56,419 nucleotides of DNA from a virus, in the IMG/VR virus record IMGVR_UViG_3300006802_000112, positions 1-56,419 of that record; one strand, written 5' to 3'. Positions 42,901-51,608 of this stretch are shown one piece after another. A program made the position numbers and the translations under genes. Position 1 is the first letter of the stretch; each line of letters starts with the position of its first letter. The notes beneath the pieces are model-generated. The model had not been told where the DNA came from. It worked only from the letters and a program-made list of their open reading frames with translations, and made no database searches.

Positions 42901-43179
42901 TCTAATAAGTGATTGTGTTAAAGCATCACTTGATAAGTCCATATGGGTATATCTATTTGTTATTTCTTCAACCTTTTTTAATTTATCTACTAAGTAATCT
43001 TCATCTTCATCTTTAACTACATCTAACATTGAATACTTATCCAAAGTTGATTGTAATTTTTCCCTATTCTCATCATACTTACCCTGTTTGTACTTAAGGC
43101 CTTCTAATACCAAAGTTAAATCAGGAGTATATACTGGAAGACTTGCGTAATTATGTAAAGTACTATATGCACTAGCCAT
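39967..43179 (-). CDS. Virion-type structural or internal protein, 1070 aa
   Basis: The first 110 residues show 'YASLPVYTPDLTLVLEGLKY' and 'GKYDENREKLQSTLDKYSML', then 'VEEITNRYTHMDLSSDALTQ'. This opening (a proline-rich lead, a helix with K-x-Y-D, then a helical hairpin) occurs at the N-terminus of large late proteins in phages of Bacteroidota as I remember them; I cannot check here. The remainder is mixed, with a G-rich turn ('YNGGGGVIEYIDVDD') and a helical C-terminus. Location after a terminator and a promoter-like box makes it the first gene of a second late unit. Function unknown. Confidence 0.55.
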   Translation of the reverse strand: MASAYSTLHNYASLPVYTPDLTLVLEGLKYKQGKYDENREKLQSTLDKYSMLDVVKDEDEDYLVDKLKKVEEITNRYTHMDLSSDALTQSLIRNMGQVLDENVKTAVLSSKVYRNEKAAWNKLKEDNPDKYAEQNYQFAQQGAQSWLSDGKVGSAYNGGGGVIEYIDVDDVIREGMKDLKDVYQLEYVEVEGVEGSIFRDVNERKAATPERVRQALNSLLGPKEIRQLGIDAWATYDNYSSEDISNIAKERQNLKIDAYADNVTKLESLLSNPDNLTDAEKQFYQNQLEESKINLQNAKDKPFGGLDVSNKETAYTSLYINDYIDNFVDLYSYDVITDTKVYENDKEMYDALTKVEESKKTKGKGKTKGTTSTLDDITAFEGKEVIIPLDEDDPTSPFETIEKLSNDAISNAEQLLGIELDQSNLSDFYTVFSEENLLSNIGGTTDFNGKTIELTPENIASIISAKNALSGKYMDIYNDTNIYKIDNMASTLAQLTAAYYMETGGEDAVVDMDPTELIFPNFLIRKNDKGVYERVDTEDGAEFYLPLLNKYGKLIIEKGEQKALNSLTKDEKLNLELLLASQTIIDQDTDETVTKTVEHTLKYKILKDVSQEVSQSIIDDLDIARESTKRYAIISDDSGEEAYTTIQIGDYYGDVNKLKQWGLDVDRLSNLDPEFNTYDEPSHSFYINSSRKNLVNKFKELSSAYNKYNQSKEGSEVKADSESVIRNLITDINDITANTKNVLNKTEGWGEDNYLSELTAGDVEYQIGDANEVSLGEDQDSPTMLIKNWQKELEEKAKSSVAEASNYLTIRGVKFTSEDPAYDNIIASAVDLEGNPFVPQSYKGVIQVSPKLENGQPTGNYEVLAQVSKSQKEDGYTGKGIITKEDLDRNNISIPVDTEVTNYNTDLKSGANKIYLGRGSIGYSQAIEDSNKDLFLANINDLKSMSNLIGEDAVNMTEEAIRGYKNGDFKFGIEALDINNSGNYNYYGVIYTATGPQPIQILRDRDNQPTKMLNSKQVADFMAASKQFSSELMYKFLEQTLLEMQEIKVQTNALLNQTKRDGTIPIITRE

Positions 43180-43204
43180 TTTCTCTAAAAATTATTAATA
43201 ACTA

Positions 43205-43212
43205 CAAATATA
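43205..43212 (-). promoter_or_regulatory. Possible Bacteroidota -7 box in late intergenic gap
   Basis: On the minus strand TATATTTG fits TAnnTTTG and lies 25 bases before the ATG of the 1070-residue gene, in the longest intergenic gap of the window. A clear TTG at -33 is missing. The preceding terminator makes a new promoter here likely. Confidence 0.4.
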
Positions 43213-43256
43213 TCAATTATATCAATATGATGAAAAAATATTAAATATTTTAACAT

Positions 43257-43287
43257 ACAAAAAAACCAGACACAATATGTGACTGGT
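43257..43287 (-). terminator. Rho-independent terminator of the upstream late unit
   Basis: On the minus strand ACCAG-T-CACA pairs with TGTG-T-CTGGT (one mismatch), closing at 43287 and 43265, and a run of T follows to 43257. It ends the unit 56419-43318, just after the 896-residue gene. Confidence 0.75.
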
Positions 43288-43317
43288 ATTATAACATTTT
43301 AATTTAAAATTGAATGG

Positions 43318-46008
43318 TTAAATTAGATTGTTGGCTACATATGTAAGGTAATCCCTTCTTTCTTCTATATCCATAGTATCTGTTGGGTCAAACTGAATCG
43401 TTTGTCCAAAGAAATCTGGATTAAACTGTGGGAATATACTAGCCATTAGATTCATTTTTCTATTGTAATCGTATGCAGCTAACGCTTGTTTGTTATTGTA
43501 CAACTCCCAATCCCTCATATCTTTATCTGTTTTATCTAATGCTGTAAAAGTTCTTGCCTCATATCCTAAAGCATTTTGTGCTCTTAACATACTTTCTTTA
43601 TCCCTTTGACCTGCATTGAATAAATCAGTTTGAGCTTGATTTTGCATATTCATTACATTGGTATCTCTGATTGCTTTTGCTTCAGCTCCCATAGCTGTGC
43701 CAGTTAATTGAGATAATGCAGATGCTCTTTGCACAGGATTTAAATCAGATAATTGATCTGTTGAGAAGCTTCTAGCATCAGATATAGCCTGTAATTGCTG
43801 TTCAGGGCTTAATTTTATTGGGTCTAATCTAGATAATCTAACCTCTGGAAATAATGTAGCTTGCATTCCCATTGGAGGTCTAACGTATTGATATGGATAC
43901 GCAAACATTCTAGGGAAATATGGCTTTGGAACATTTATATCTATCTCTTCTTCCTCTAGTGGTACTATTGTTTCATAGTCGGAGATAAAGAAGTCTGCAT
44001 CACCTAAATCACCTAATGTATCAAATCTAGCTTTTGTATCATCTGATAAAGAATTGTAAAATTCTTCGTCTGCTTTTACTTGCTTAGCTGTTGTATACCC
44101 TTTCTTCTTTGATTTTTCTATTTCTTCAGGTGTAAGTAAGTCTATATTTGGTAAATACCTTCCAGATGTAAATTCTCCTAGCTTACCTTCTACTTGTCTT
44201 ACTCTTTGTTGTTCTGTTAACTCTTCTAATGTGTCAGGTACAAATGTTTCTTCTTCTTTATATTTTGTAGCAGCATCTATTTCATCTTGACTTACGTTTA
44301 TTCTTCCACTTAGTATTAAATCAGCGGCGGCTCTCATGCGTGAGTCCATCCTTTTTTGTAAGGTTTTTACTTTTGGATTTACTGTATTTAATTTTATATC
44401 TTTATTAACTAGTTTTAATCTCCCCCCTTCAACTTTTACATCACTGCCAAAAACATCTAATACAATGTCTGGAAATTGTTTATACAATGCATTTAAAGCA
44501 TCTTCTGCATTTGCAATGTCTCCATATCCACCACCTTCTCCAGCACGTTTTTGTCCTCTAACATTTTCTTTATATAAAGGATTTTGTTCGTACTCTATAT
44601 CATAATCTATAGAGTCTCCATCTTGATATTTTTTTATATATCCACCATCTCTTTTTACTGATCTAAAAGATTCTAAGTATTCTTTAGGAGTTTTATTTTT
44701 TGATTCTACATTTTTCCCATATAGATTTGGGAATACTTCTTCTAGGGATTTATTATCTCTTACTACGTTACCAAAATATTTTCTAGTTCCTTGCCTTCCT
44801 AAAAAGTTTACAAGGGCTACAATGTCTTCATTTGAATAACCTGATAAGTCTACTTGATTTTGGTATTCATTAATTATATCTTTAGCATCTTGTTTTAATG
44901 AGTTTCCTCCAATACCAGTGTTATATCTATAATTAAATACTTTGTTTTGAGCCTCTTTATCTTTTGCGAATTGGTCTCTTGTTCCAGAATAAATATCGCT
45001 AGTTAACTCGTTATAAAGCTGACCAAATAAACCTGTGGCAGAGGAATTTGGATTTTTCATCAAAACACCATCAGCACTTTCAACATGTGAAATACCTTTT
45101 TTAAGGTAGTCCATATCAATAGTGAAATCATCTTTTTGTGGGACATTTATTACCTGGCCTACTTTTATTTTTTCTATGTTAATACCTGGATTAGCATTTG
45201 TTAGTTCATCGAACTTTAAACCATATTTGTTTGCTATTCCATAGAATGTTTCTCCTGATGATATAGTATGCTTACCAGCTTCTTGATATTTTGGTATTTG
45301 TCCTCCGTATTCATATTTTTTACCTGAGAGTGCTCTCATGCCTTCTTCAACGGTCATACCATTTTTTCTACAAATATCCTCGAACTTACTTCTTTTTAGT
45401 CCTCCATATTTGTACTCTCCATCTTCATTTTTTTCTTTTAAAGATTTTGTATCTTCTTGTTCATTGTAAAGAAGATCAAACATTTCTTTTTTATATTCTT
45501 CTAGCTCTTGTTTTTTTGTTTCTATATCGAATATCTTCTTTGACAGGAATTCTCTATTTACTGCTAGTGTGTTTCTATCTATTGATTTTTTATTAAGGAG
45601 CTTATTAAGTGCTTCAAAAGCTTCTTCTTGCTCTTGAACTACTTTCTCATAACCAATTTTTTTTAAGAAATTATCTAATACTTTTGAATATGTGTCTTTT
45701 TTTGAGACCTTCATATCAAAATTAGTTTCTAATTCTTTTCTTGTTTCTGGGGCTACTGTTAAATAATTAGATAACACTCTTGTTCCTTCAGGTAAATTCA
45801 TCATCATTCCACCATTAGAGTGTGTTTCTCCAATAGCTTTTTGAGTTGTTCCATCAGGATACATTATATACTCACCCTTCTCAATTTCAGCATTTGGTTC
45901 TACGCCAGTTTTTGGAGAAAGCTCCTTAGTGTAAGCATCGGTCATTAACTTTGGTAAGTCTTCTTGTCCTGCTCTTTCTATTTTATCTATATCGAACTCC
46001 TTAGCCAT
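43318..46008 (-). CDS. Virion protein with LysM and lytic-transglycosylase-like domains, 896 aa
   Basis: Residues about 28-90 hold a block seen in many Bacteroidota phage proteins: 'VEPNAEIEKGEYIMYPDG', then 'THSNGGMMMNLPEGTRVLSN'. A LysM domain follows at about 247-292: 'HTISSGETFYGIANKYGL' and 'KIKVGQVINVP', binding peptidoglycan. Next comes a lysozyme/SLT-like domain at about 300-430, with 'ISHVESADG' (catalytic Glu candidate) and 'SSATGLFGQ'. The motifs 'EYGGQIPKYQEAG' (about 232) and 'RDGGYIKKYQDG' (about 452) flank these two domains. The C-terminus (about 700-896) is Gln/Ala-rich helix. The probable role is local digestion of the cell wall when DNA enters, with structural duties. Confidence 0.7.
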   Translation of the reverse strand: MAKEFDIDKIERAGQEDLPKLMTDAYTKELSPKTGVEPNAEIEKGEYIMYPDGTTQKAIGETHSNGGMMMNLPEGTRVLSNYLTVAPETRKELETNFDMKVSKKDTYSKVLDNFLKKIGYEKVVQEQEEAFEALNKLLNKKSIDRNTLAVNREFLSKKIFDIETKKQELEEYKKEMFDLLYNEQEDTKSLKEKNEDGEYKYGGLKRSKFEDICRKNGMTVEEGMRALSGKKYEYGGQIPKYQEAGKHTISSGETFYGIANKYGLKFDELTNANPGINIEKIKVGQVINVPQKDDFTIDMDYLKKGISHVESADGVLMKNPNSSATGLFGQLYNELTSDIYSGTRDQFAKDKEAQNKVFNYRYNTGIGGNSLKQDAKDIINEYQNQVDLSGYSNEDIVALVNFLGRQGTRKYFGNVVRDNKSLEEVFPNLYGKNVESKNKTPKEYLESFRSVKRDGGYIKKYQDGDSIDYDIEYEQNPLYKENVRGQKRAGEGGGYGDIANAEDALNALYKQFPDIVLDVFGSDVKVEGGRLKLVNKDIKLNTVNPKVKTLQKRMDSRMRAAADLILSGRINVSQDEIDAATKYKEEETFVPDTLEELTEQQRVRQVEGKLGEFTSGRYLPNIDLLTPEEIEKSKKKGYTTAKQVKADEEFYNSLSDDTKARFDTLGDLGDADFFISDYETIVPLEEEEIDINVPKPYFPRMFAYPYQYVRPPMGMQATLFPEVRLSRLDPIKLSPEQQLQAISDARSFSTDQLSDLNPVQRASALSQLTGTAMGAEAKAIRDTNVMNMQNQAQTDLFNAGQRDKESMLRAQNALGYEARTFTALDKTDKDMRDWELYNNKQALAAYDYNRKMNLMASIFPQFNPDFFGQTIQFDPTDTMDIEERRDYLTYVANNLI

Positions 46009-46009
46009 A

Positions 46010-48631
46010 TTATTTTAAATATAGTTTTCCGTTTTCTACTCTATCTATTGTTCCACTATACTTCTTACCACCATAATTAAAAGAAATCTTTTCACCTGGT
46101 CCTTTACCCATAAATGTTTCTCCTCCCATTTTTAAATTAGTTAATGGTTCAACACTTCTTGTAAACATAAATGTATCTTCTCCTTTTGGTTTTAATACAT
46201 TATAGGTTAAACGTGGTTTCGCTATAGATGTTATTTCTCCAGAAGGATTCCTAGATATTGCATAACTAGGTATAGATTCTAAATCTTCTGTACTTGGTGA
46301 TTTTCCAAATTCTTGAAATCGATTATACATATTCCACCAATTTCTATTTTGTTTATAGTATGGGTCAGATGTACTGTCTACATATATTGTATCCTGTCCT
46401 TCAACACTTGATAGTGGATTTCCTTCTTTATCATATATTTTTCTAATTCCTCCATTTTCATACATGTTACCTCCCATCTTATAATTAGTATCAAATATAC
46501 TATTAAAAGCATTTCTTGCTTTTGGTAGTAGATACCCTAATCTTTGCGCATTTGCATAGCTACCAGGATAAAACATATCAGTAATTTCATGTAAAGGAGG
46601 TCTAGCATTTTTATAATCTTGATATAATGTTTCAAAAGCTTTTTTATTTTCTTCAGAATTGCCTTCATTTTTACCATATGCAGTTGCAACATTATCATAA
46701 AGATCACTAATCTCATCACTTGTTAAATAATCTTGAGCATAATCACTCCAATATTTATAACCAGTTGTAGGTACTAGATTCCAAAGACTAGCAGAATATC
46801 CATCAACTTCTGATGTATCTTCAATTATAGGACCTCGATATTTAGAATTAGGATTAGAATTACTTTTTCCAGCTTTTCCATCTTTTCCTCCTCCATTTTC
46901 ATAAAAAGAAGGTGTTTGAAATAACCCTCCATAATTCATCTGTGGAGCAGCACCTTGCATTTGTTGAATTACCATTTGAACCATTTGCATTGCTTGTTCT
47001 TCTGGTATTCCATTTTGAACCAATACTTGAACAACTTGTTCAGGAGTAGCACCTTGTTGTAATGCTTGAACAATCATTGCTAGTATTTGTTGTTGCTGTT
47101 GCATCATTGCTTGCTCTTGACTAGCTTGTTGAACCATTTCTTGATCTTCCATAGCTTGTTGTTCTTGCATCATTGATTGTTGTTCAGCTACAGCTTGATC
47201 TTGTGCCATTTGTTCTTCTATTTCTCCACCATCTTCCCAGGTTCCAAATCTTTTGTGCCAGTAAAGAGGTGAAAATGGGTCTTTAGCTTTTGCGGAATTT
47301 TTACCTCCCATTCTTTGCCAAAATCTTTTTTGTCTTTCTTTGTTTTTATGTTGGGTGAAATCATCCATCCCTCTATAACCTCCTTTGACTATTTTGTACC
47401 TATCTCCTTTTTTAGCTAATACTTCCCATTTGTGCTTAGCTCCTTCTGGTGCTCTTTTCTTTACGCCTACTTTAGAGAATCCTCTTTTTTTGTATCTTTC
47501 AGGTATTCCTCCTTTTTTACCACCTGCTTTAAATAACTCTGGGAATAAATCTTCTTTTAAATCTTCTAGCTCATCTTCCATGTCGACTGTAAAATCAGCA
47601 TTTGAATCTTTTAGTGCTCTTAGGAAGTTATATCTCTTCATTCCACCATCCTCAAAAGATACTGATTCAGTTGGTCTTCTACCTGTAAATGCTAGTGCTC
47701 TAACTTTACCAAATTTTTCATCTTCTGGTAAACTTTTATTAAGCTCTTTAATATCTCTATTCATATCCATAGCATGTTTTATTGAGCCTATAATTCCAGG
47801 GTCTCCATAACCAAATTTTTGGATATCTGAGTATTCTGGTAAATCTTGTCCTAAATAATTAACTTCTCCATATCTTCCAAATAAGTCTATTGCAGGAGAA
47901 AATTTTCTTTCGTTTTTTCTTGCTTGTCTACCACCATCTTCAAAAGCGTACCCTAATGCTGTTGCATCATCTTTATATTGAGGTTGTGACTCAAAATATT
48001 GTCTATTTAGATTTTTATAATACCAATCCATTGTATTATCTTGTCTTTTTTGCGCACCCATTCCTGCGAGTATGTTAGCAGCACCTCTTAATCCAGCTAA
48101 ACCTAGTCCAGCTAAACCCATTCCTGGTTTTCCTGATGCAAAGGACCTCCCTGCGTTATATAAAGCCGAGGGCGTTGACATGCCATAAGCATTAAAGAAT
48201 GGAGCCCCTGCTAAAAAACTATCGAAAGCTGTTTGCTGATTAGTTCCTTCTACACCTTCTTCTGTTATTTCTTCATTTACACCTTCTTCTGTTATTTCTC
48301 CATTTGAGTTTTGTAATAAACCTCTTAAGTTTCCTAAATTTAGATTAGGTAAATTTAAGTTAGGTAAATTTAGATTAGGTAAATTTAAGTTAAAAGGTTG
48401 GTCAAATTGTTTTTGTTCTTTCTTGTACTGATTTACAAAATCAGGGTCTATCGTTACTTGGTCTTGTAAATTTAAGTTAAAAAGTTGGTCAAATTGTTTT
48501 TGTTCTTTCTTGTACTGATTTACAAAATCAGGGTCTATCGTTGTTGGAGGCTCACCATAAACTATTTGGTATGCCTCTTCATAGGAATATCCAGCTTGCA
48601 TTAAAGCATTTAGCATTCTCTTTTCTTTCAT
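46010..48631 (-). CDS. Virion-type protein with Gln/Met-rich helix and GG motifs, 873 aa
   Basis: Near the N-terminus an in-frame 29-residue duplication ('IDPDFVNQYKKEQKQFDQ' twice) runs into a 'NLNLPNLNLPNLNLPNLNL' repeat. Residues about 400-450 contain 'DDFTQHKNKERQKRFWQRM' and 'DPFSPLYWHKRFGTWEDGG', a block I recall from late proteins of marine Bacteroidota phages. About 472-565 is a low-complexity Gln/Met/Ala segment, ending 'GIPEEQAMQMVQMVIQQMQG'. Many 'F-E-D-GG', 'M-GG' and 'Y-GG' punctuations divide the chain into short modules. The end, 'GKKYSGTIDRVENGKLYLK', looks like a small SH3-type beta end. No enzyme activity can be read. Confidence 0.55.
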   Translation of the reverse strand: MKEKRMLNALMQAGYSYEEAYQIVYGEPPTTIDPDFVNQYKKEQKQFDQLFNLNLQDQVTIDPDFVNQYKKEQKQFDQPFNLNLPNLNLPNLNLPNLNLGNLRGLLQNSNGEITEEGVNEEITEEGVEGTNQQTAFDSFLAGAPFFNAYGMSTPSALYNAGRSFASGKPGMGLAGLGLAGLRGAANILAGMGAQKRQDNTMDWYYKNLNRQYFESQPQYKDDATALGYAFEDGGRQARKNERKFSPAIDLFGRYGEVNYLGQDLPEYSDIQKFGYGDPGIIGSIKHAMDMNRDIKELNKSLPEDEKFGKVRALAFTGRRPTESVSFEDGGMKRYNFLRALKDSNADFTVDMEDELEDLKEDLFPELFKAGGKKGGIPERYKKRGFSKVGVKKRAPEGAKHKWEVLAKKGDRYKIVKGGYRGMDDFTQHKNKERQKRFWQRMGGKNSAKAKDPFSPLYWHKRFGTWEDGGEIEEQMAQDQAVAEQQSMMQEQQAMEDQEMVQQASQEQAMMQQQQQILAMIVQALQQGATPEQVVQVLVQNGIPEEQAMQMVQMVIQQMQGAAPQMNYGGLFQTPSFYENGGGKDGKAGKSNSNPNSKYRGPIIEDTSEVDGYSASLWNLVPTTGYKYWSDYAQDYLTSDEISDLYDNVATAYGKNEGNSEENKKAFETLYQDYKNARPPLHEITDMFYPGSYANAQRLGYLLPKARNAFNSIFDTNYKMGGNMYENGGIRKIYDKEGNPLSSVEGQDTIYVDSTSDPYYKQNRNWWNMYNRFQEFGKSPSTEDLESIPSYAISRNPSGEITSIAKPRLTYNVLKPKGEDTFMFTRSVEPLTNLKMGGETFMGKGPGEKISFNYGGKKYSGTIDRVENGKLYLK
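48339..48390 (-). repeat. Short tandem repeat, AAATTTAG/AAGTTAGG type
   Basis: An 18-base unit (with A/G changes) encodes repeating Leu-Pro-Asn-Leu-Asn-Leu in the 873-residue protein. It adjoins the 77-base repeat that follows. Confidence 0.6.
48379..48542 (-). repeat. 77-base direct repeat, 87-base period, in the 873-aa gene
   Basis: Copies at 48379-48455 and 48466-48542 are alike except for one base (AAAAGG against AAAAAG). They encode the doubled N-terminal segment with 'DPDFVNQYKKEQKQFDQ'. Confidence 0.85.
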
Positions 48632-48690
48632 AATTTGTAAAAGTAATAATTTAATTATAAATAATAAAATACATTGGTTTTTTTACTATT

Positions 48691-51606
48691 CTAAAATATT
48701 TTTGGATATCCTATTTTTTGAATTAGATTATGTGGCATTTCTCCTTTCTCAAATGTTTGTTTTGGTGTAGAATATTCTTTTAATAGTTTACCATCTTTTC
48801 TTCTTATCATTTTATAAGATTTTAGGCTACCATCATTGAAAGTTTTTGTTACTTCTCTCTCTGTGAATTTTTTCCTAGGCTCATCATCGAATGCGTATGT
48901 AATATCTTTCTCTACAGTTTTACTTGTTCCAAACATTGGTCTATATACATCTATAACTTTCTTTTTACCAAATTCTGTTGATCCTGAATCTTCCTCATAA
49001 ACTCTTCTATATCCTTTTTTAAAATTAAATTTTGGTATTGAGCCTCCATATTTGTAATCGTTTACTGAACCTCCTTCTTGAAAAGGAAGACGTTGCCTAA
49101 ACTTTGAAAAAACATTTTTAGCAGCTTCACTTTCATTAAGAAAGTATTTAAAAGCTTCAGCTTGATTATCAAAGACTTGACTTTTTCCTCCACTTAGAAT
49201 TCCAGTGTTGCCTGTTCTTAATTTATTAACTTGACTAGCATTTAAAATTCCTTCACTAGGATGATATAAAAATGGAGCTGTTTCCATTGCATTATAATCT
49301 GTCCATAAAAATTTACCTTCAGTAAATCTATCACCTGCACCTGCTCCAATTACTTCATCCAATTGTGCATTTGTCATGTCTCCTCTACCCATACTCATTA
49401 TTCTAGCTTCTTCTGGCATTCCTGCACCAAACTGCTGATTTATTTTATACTCAGGAAGTCTTTGGGTCATTATTCTAACTTTAGATGGATTTTCTAATGA
49501 GCTAAAACCATAGACGGCACCTGGTGGATTTTTAATTACCTTACCAGTTGGGTCTTTTAAGTTTTCTAAATAAAATCCTGTATCATTAGTATTTGGTGTT
49601 TTTAAAAACCATCTGCCTGTAACATCATCTGCTGTGGATGTCATGTTAACATCTGGATGTTCTATTCTATAAGTGTTTTGATATTTAGGTAAACTAAACT
49701 TTCCTTTCATTTTAGTAGTGCCAATCACGTCATCTACATACCTGACAAGACCAGGTGTATAGTTTGCTGCTCTTCTTATTGGTAAACTTTTAACAAAAGC
49801 AGGAATAGGTTCTAGATTTAATGCAGCTTTTTGTAAAGATGTTGAAAAAGGTAACATGCTTTCAGCAGCTATAGTACTAGCACTAGCTCCTGGCATAGCA
49901 GCTAAAGTTAAGCCTACATTTAATGCAGCTGATGGTGCTAAACTTAAAGCTTCAGAAGTTGATTCTTTTAATTTATCTAAAGCCGAAGTGTTAGGATTAT
50001 ATCTTCTAAATCTTCTTTGATATCTTGTTTCATCAGAGGGTGGTGAAAAAGTTGACATTAAGTCAAGAGGTAAAGCCATATAATCGGAAAGTGTCCAAGA
50101 ATCATCCATTACCTTTTTACTAAACTCTTCTTGTGCTTTTCCTTGTAATCTTGTAGGCATTGCTTGCATAGAAGGCTGTCCTTTCATTTCATTTTCTATA
50201 ATCATCTGTGCATTCTGTACAGCTTGATTATGAGATACTCCTGTTTCTTCTTTTATAGCTTTTGTTAAATCTCCTACTCTTTTTATGTGTTCTCTATCCT
50301 TTGTTATTTGTTCTTCAGTAGGTCTAAAGATATTTTCTACTGCAGTTGATTCTGAAACTTCTGGGTCTAATGTGTTTTGATAATATCCAATTGGCTTAGG
50401 TTTTTGTATATTATATTTTTGATTACCTTTTTGATATTTTGGTATAGAACCTCCTTTTTGGAAGTTTACTTTGATACCTCCTTTTTGAAATTCAAAAGTA
50501 TCTGTTTTGCCAACATCTATAAATTTTCTTTTTACCCAAGTTCCATTTGGAAGCTGTTCCCAAAAATATTTAGGTACTTGTTTTGTTCGTTCTTGAGGTT
50601 CAGAATCTTTTGTTGATTTATTTGTTAACTGCGGTTGTATATTTGTTAGCTGTGTTTGTCTTTTTATAGGTAAGCTATCTATAGGTAAGCTATCTATATT
50701 TTCTGTTTTAAAAGTTTTAGTTTCAGGATTATAGTTTTCTACAATCCATTCATTTAAAGCTTTGTTTTGCTCGGCAGTTCCTTTATAGTTTTCAATTCCT
50801 GCTTGTTCTGCTACTTTTTTTCTATTTGAAAAAGAAGAGTCTAAACCTAGTTTTCTAAATCTAACATCTACTGAAATATTTGGATCTGTTGTTCCTGTAG
50901 AATTATCTTCAGGGTAGGGATTAGTAAATACATATCCTTCTTTTTCTACCTTACGTCTAAATTCTTTTTCTTTTTTAGTAAGCATATTCCATGGTTTTAC
51001 CATTACTGGATCATAATAAGGAACCATACTTAAGTCATATATATCATTATGTGAATAATGTAATGCTCCTTGTGGTAATATATATGGACTATATAATATA
51101 GGAGGAGCATCTGGATTAGTTCTATGATCATGGGCCGATAACTTAGTAGGTTTCAAATTTGGATCATATATATAATCATAACCCCCTAAAGTACCATTAC
51201 TTTCATCAAGTCCTAAAAAATCTGATGTGCTATATAAAGTATTTGATATTTTTTTTATTCTATCTAATAAATGATCTTTTGTTAACTCTGGAAATACTTC
51301 TGGATCCTCTAACATATAGTTCTCAATATACTCTCTTTCATATCGTGTGTGATCTGCTGCATATTTTAAGTTTTCTTCTGTAAACGGACTTTCAGATTGT
51401 AGATATGTTTGTAATAGTTTGTAATCTTTTTGATTTCTATAATATGCATCTTTTGCTAATGCATTATTATAAAGTGCTAAACTATCAGCATATGTAGGTG
51501 TACCAGTTTGATATTTTGGTATTGAGCCTCCTTTTTTGAAGTTTACTTTTATTAAATTACTTTTTTTTGTTTGAGGTAAAGATTTTATTTTATAAGTCTT
51601 TTTCAT
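48691..51606 (-). CDS. Virion-type protein with GG-x-IPKYQ modules, 971 aa
   Basis: The N-terminus is basic and contains 'FKKGGSIPKYQTG' (about residue 25-37). The same motif returns as 'FQKGGSIPKYQKG' (about 380-392) and 'YGGSIPKFNFKKG' (about 850-862), so it brackets three modules. The middle has an Ala/Pro-rich, weakly hydrophobic stretch ('ALNVGLTLAAMPGASASTIA', about 555-575). About 650-830 contains 'YRIEHPDVNMTSTADDVTGR-WF' and 'FGAGMPEEARIMSMGRGD', which could be an ADP-ribosyltransferase-like fold; that is weak. It lies 59 bases upstream of the 46010-48631 gene. Function unknown; probably packaged. Confidence 0.55.
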   Translation of the reverse strand: MKKTYKIKSLPQTKKSNLIKVNFKKGGSIPKYQTGTPTYADSLALYNNALAKDAYYRNQKDYKLLQTYLQSESPFTEENLKYAADHTRYEREYIENYMLEDPEVFPELTKDHLLDRIKKISNTLYSTSDFLGLDESNGTLGGYDYIYDPNLKPTKLSAHDHRTNPDAPPILYSPYILPQGALHYSHNDIYDLSMVPYYDPVMVKPWNMLTKKEKEFRRKVEKEGYVFTNPYPEDNSTGTTDPNISVDVRFRKLGLDSSFSNRKKVAEQAGIENYKGTAEQNKALNEWIVENYNPETKTFKTENIDSLPIDSLPIKRQTQLTNIQPQLTNKSTKDSEPQERTKQVPKYFWEQLPNGTWVKRKFIDVGKTDTFEFQKGGIKVNFQKGGSIPKYQKGNQKYNIQKPKPIGYYQNTLDPEVSESTAVENIFRPTEEQITKDREHIKRVGDLTKAIKEETGVSHNQAVQNAQMIIENEMKGQPSMQAMPTRLQGKAQEEFSKKVMDDSWTLSDYMALPLDLMSTFSPPSDETRYQRRFRRYNPNTSALDKLKESTSEALSLAPSAALNVGLTLAAMPGASASTIAAESMLPFSTSLQKAALNLEPIPAFVKSLPIRRAANYTPGLVRYVDDVIGTTKMKGKFSLPKYQNTYRIEHPDVNMTSTADDVTGRWFLKTPNTNDTGFYLENLKDPTGKVIKNPPGAVYGFSSLENPSKVRIMTQRLPEYKINQQFGAGMPEEARIMSMGRGDMTNAQLDEVIGAGAGDRFTEGKFLWTDYNAMETAPFLYHPSEGILNASQVNKLRTGNTGILSGGKSQVFDNQAEAFKYFLNESEAAKNVFSKFRQRLPFQEGGSVNDYKYGGSIPKFNFKKGYRRVYEEDSGSTEFGKKKVIDVYRPMFGTSKTVEKDITYAFDDEPRKKFTEREVTKTFNDGSLKSYKMIRRKDGKLLKEYSTPKQTFEKGEMPHNLIQKIGYPKIF

Positions 51607-51608
51607 AA

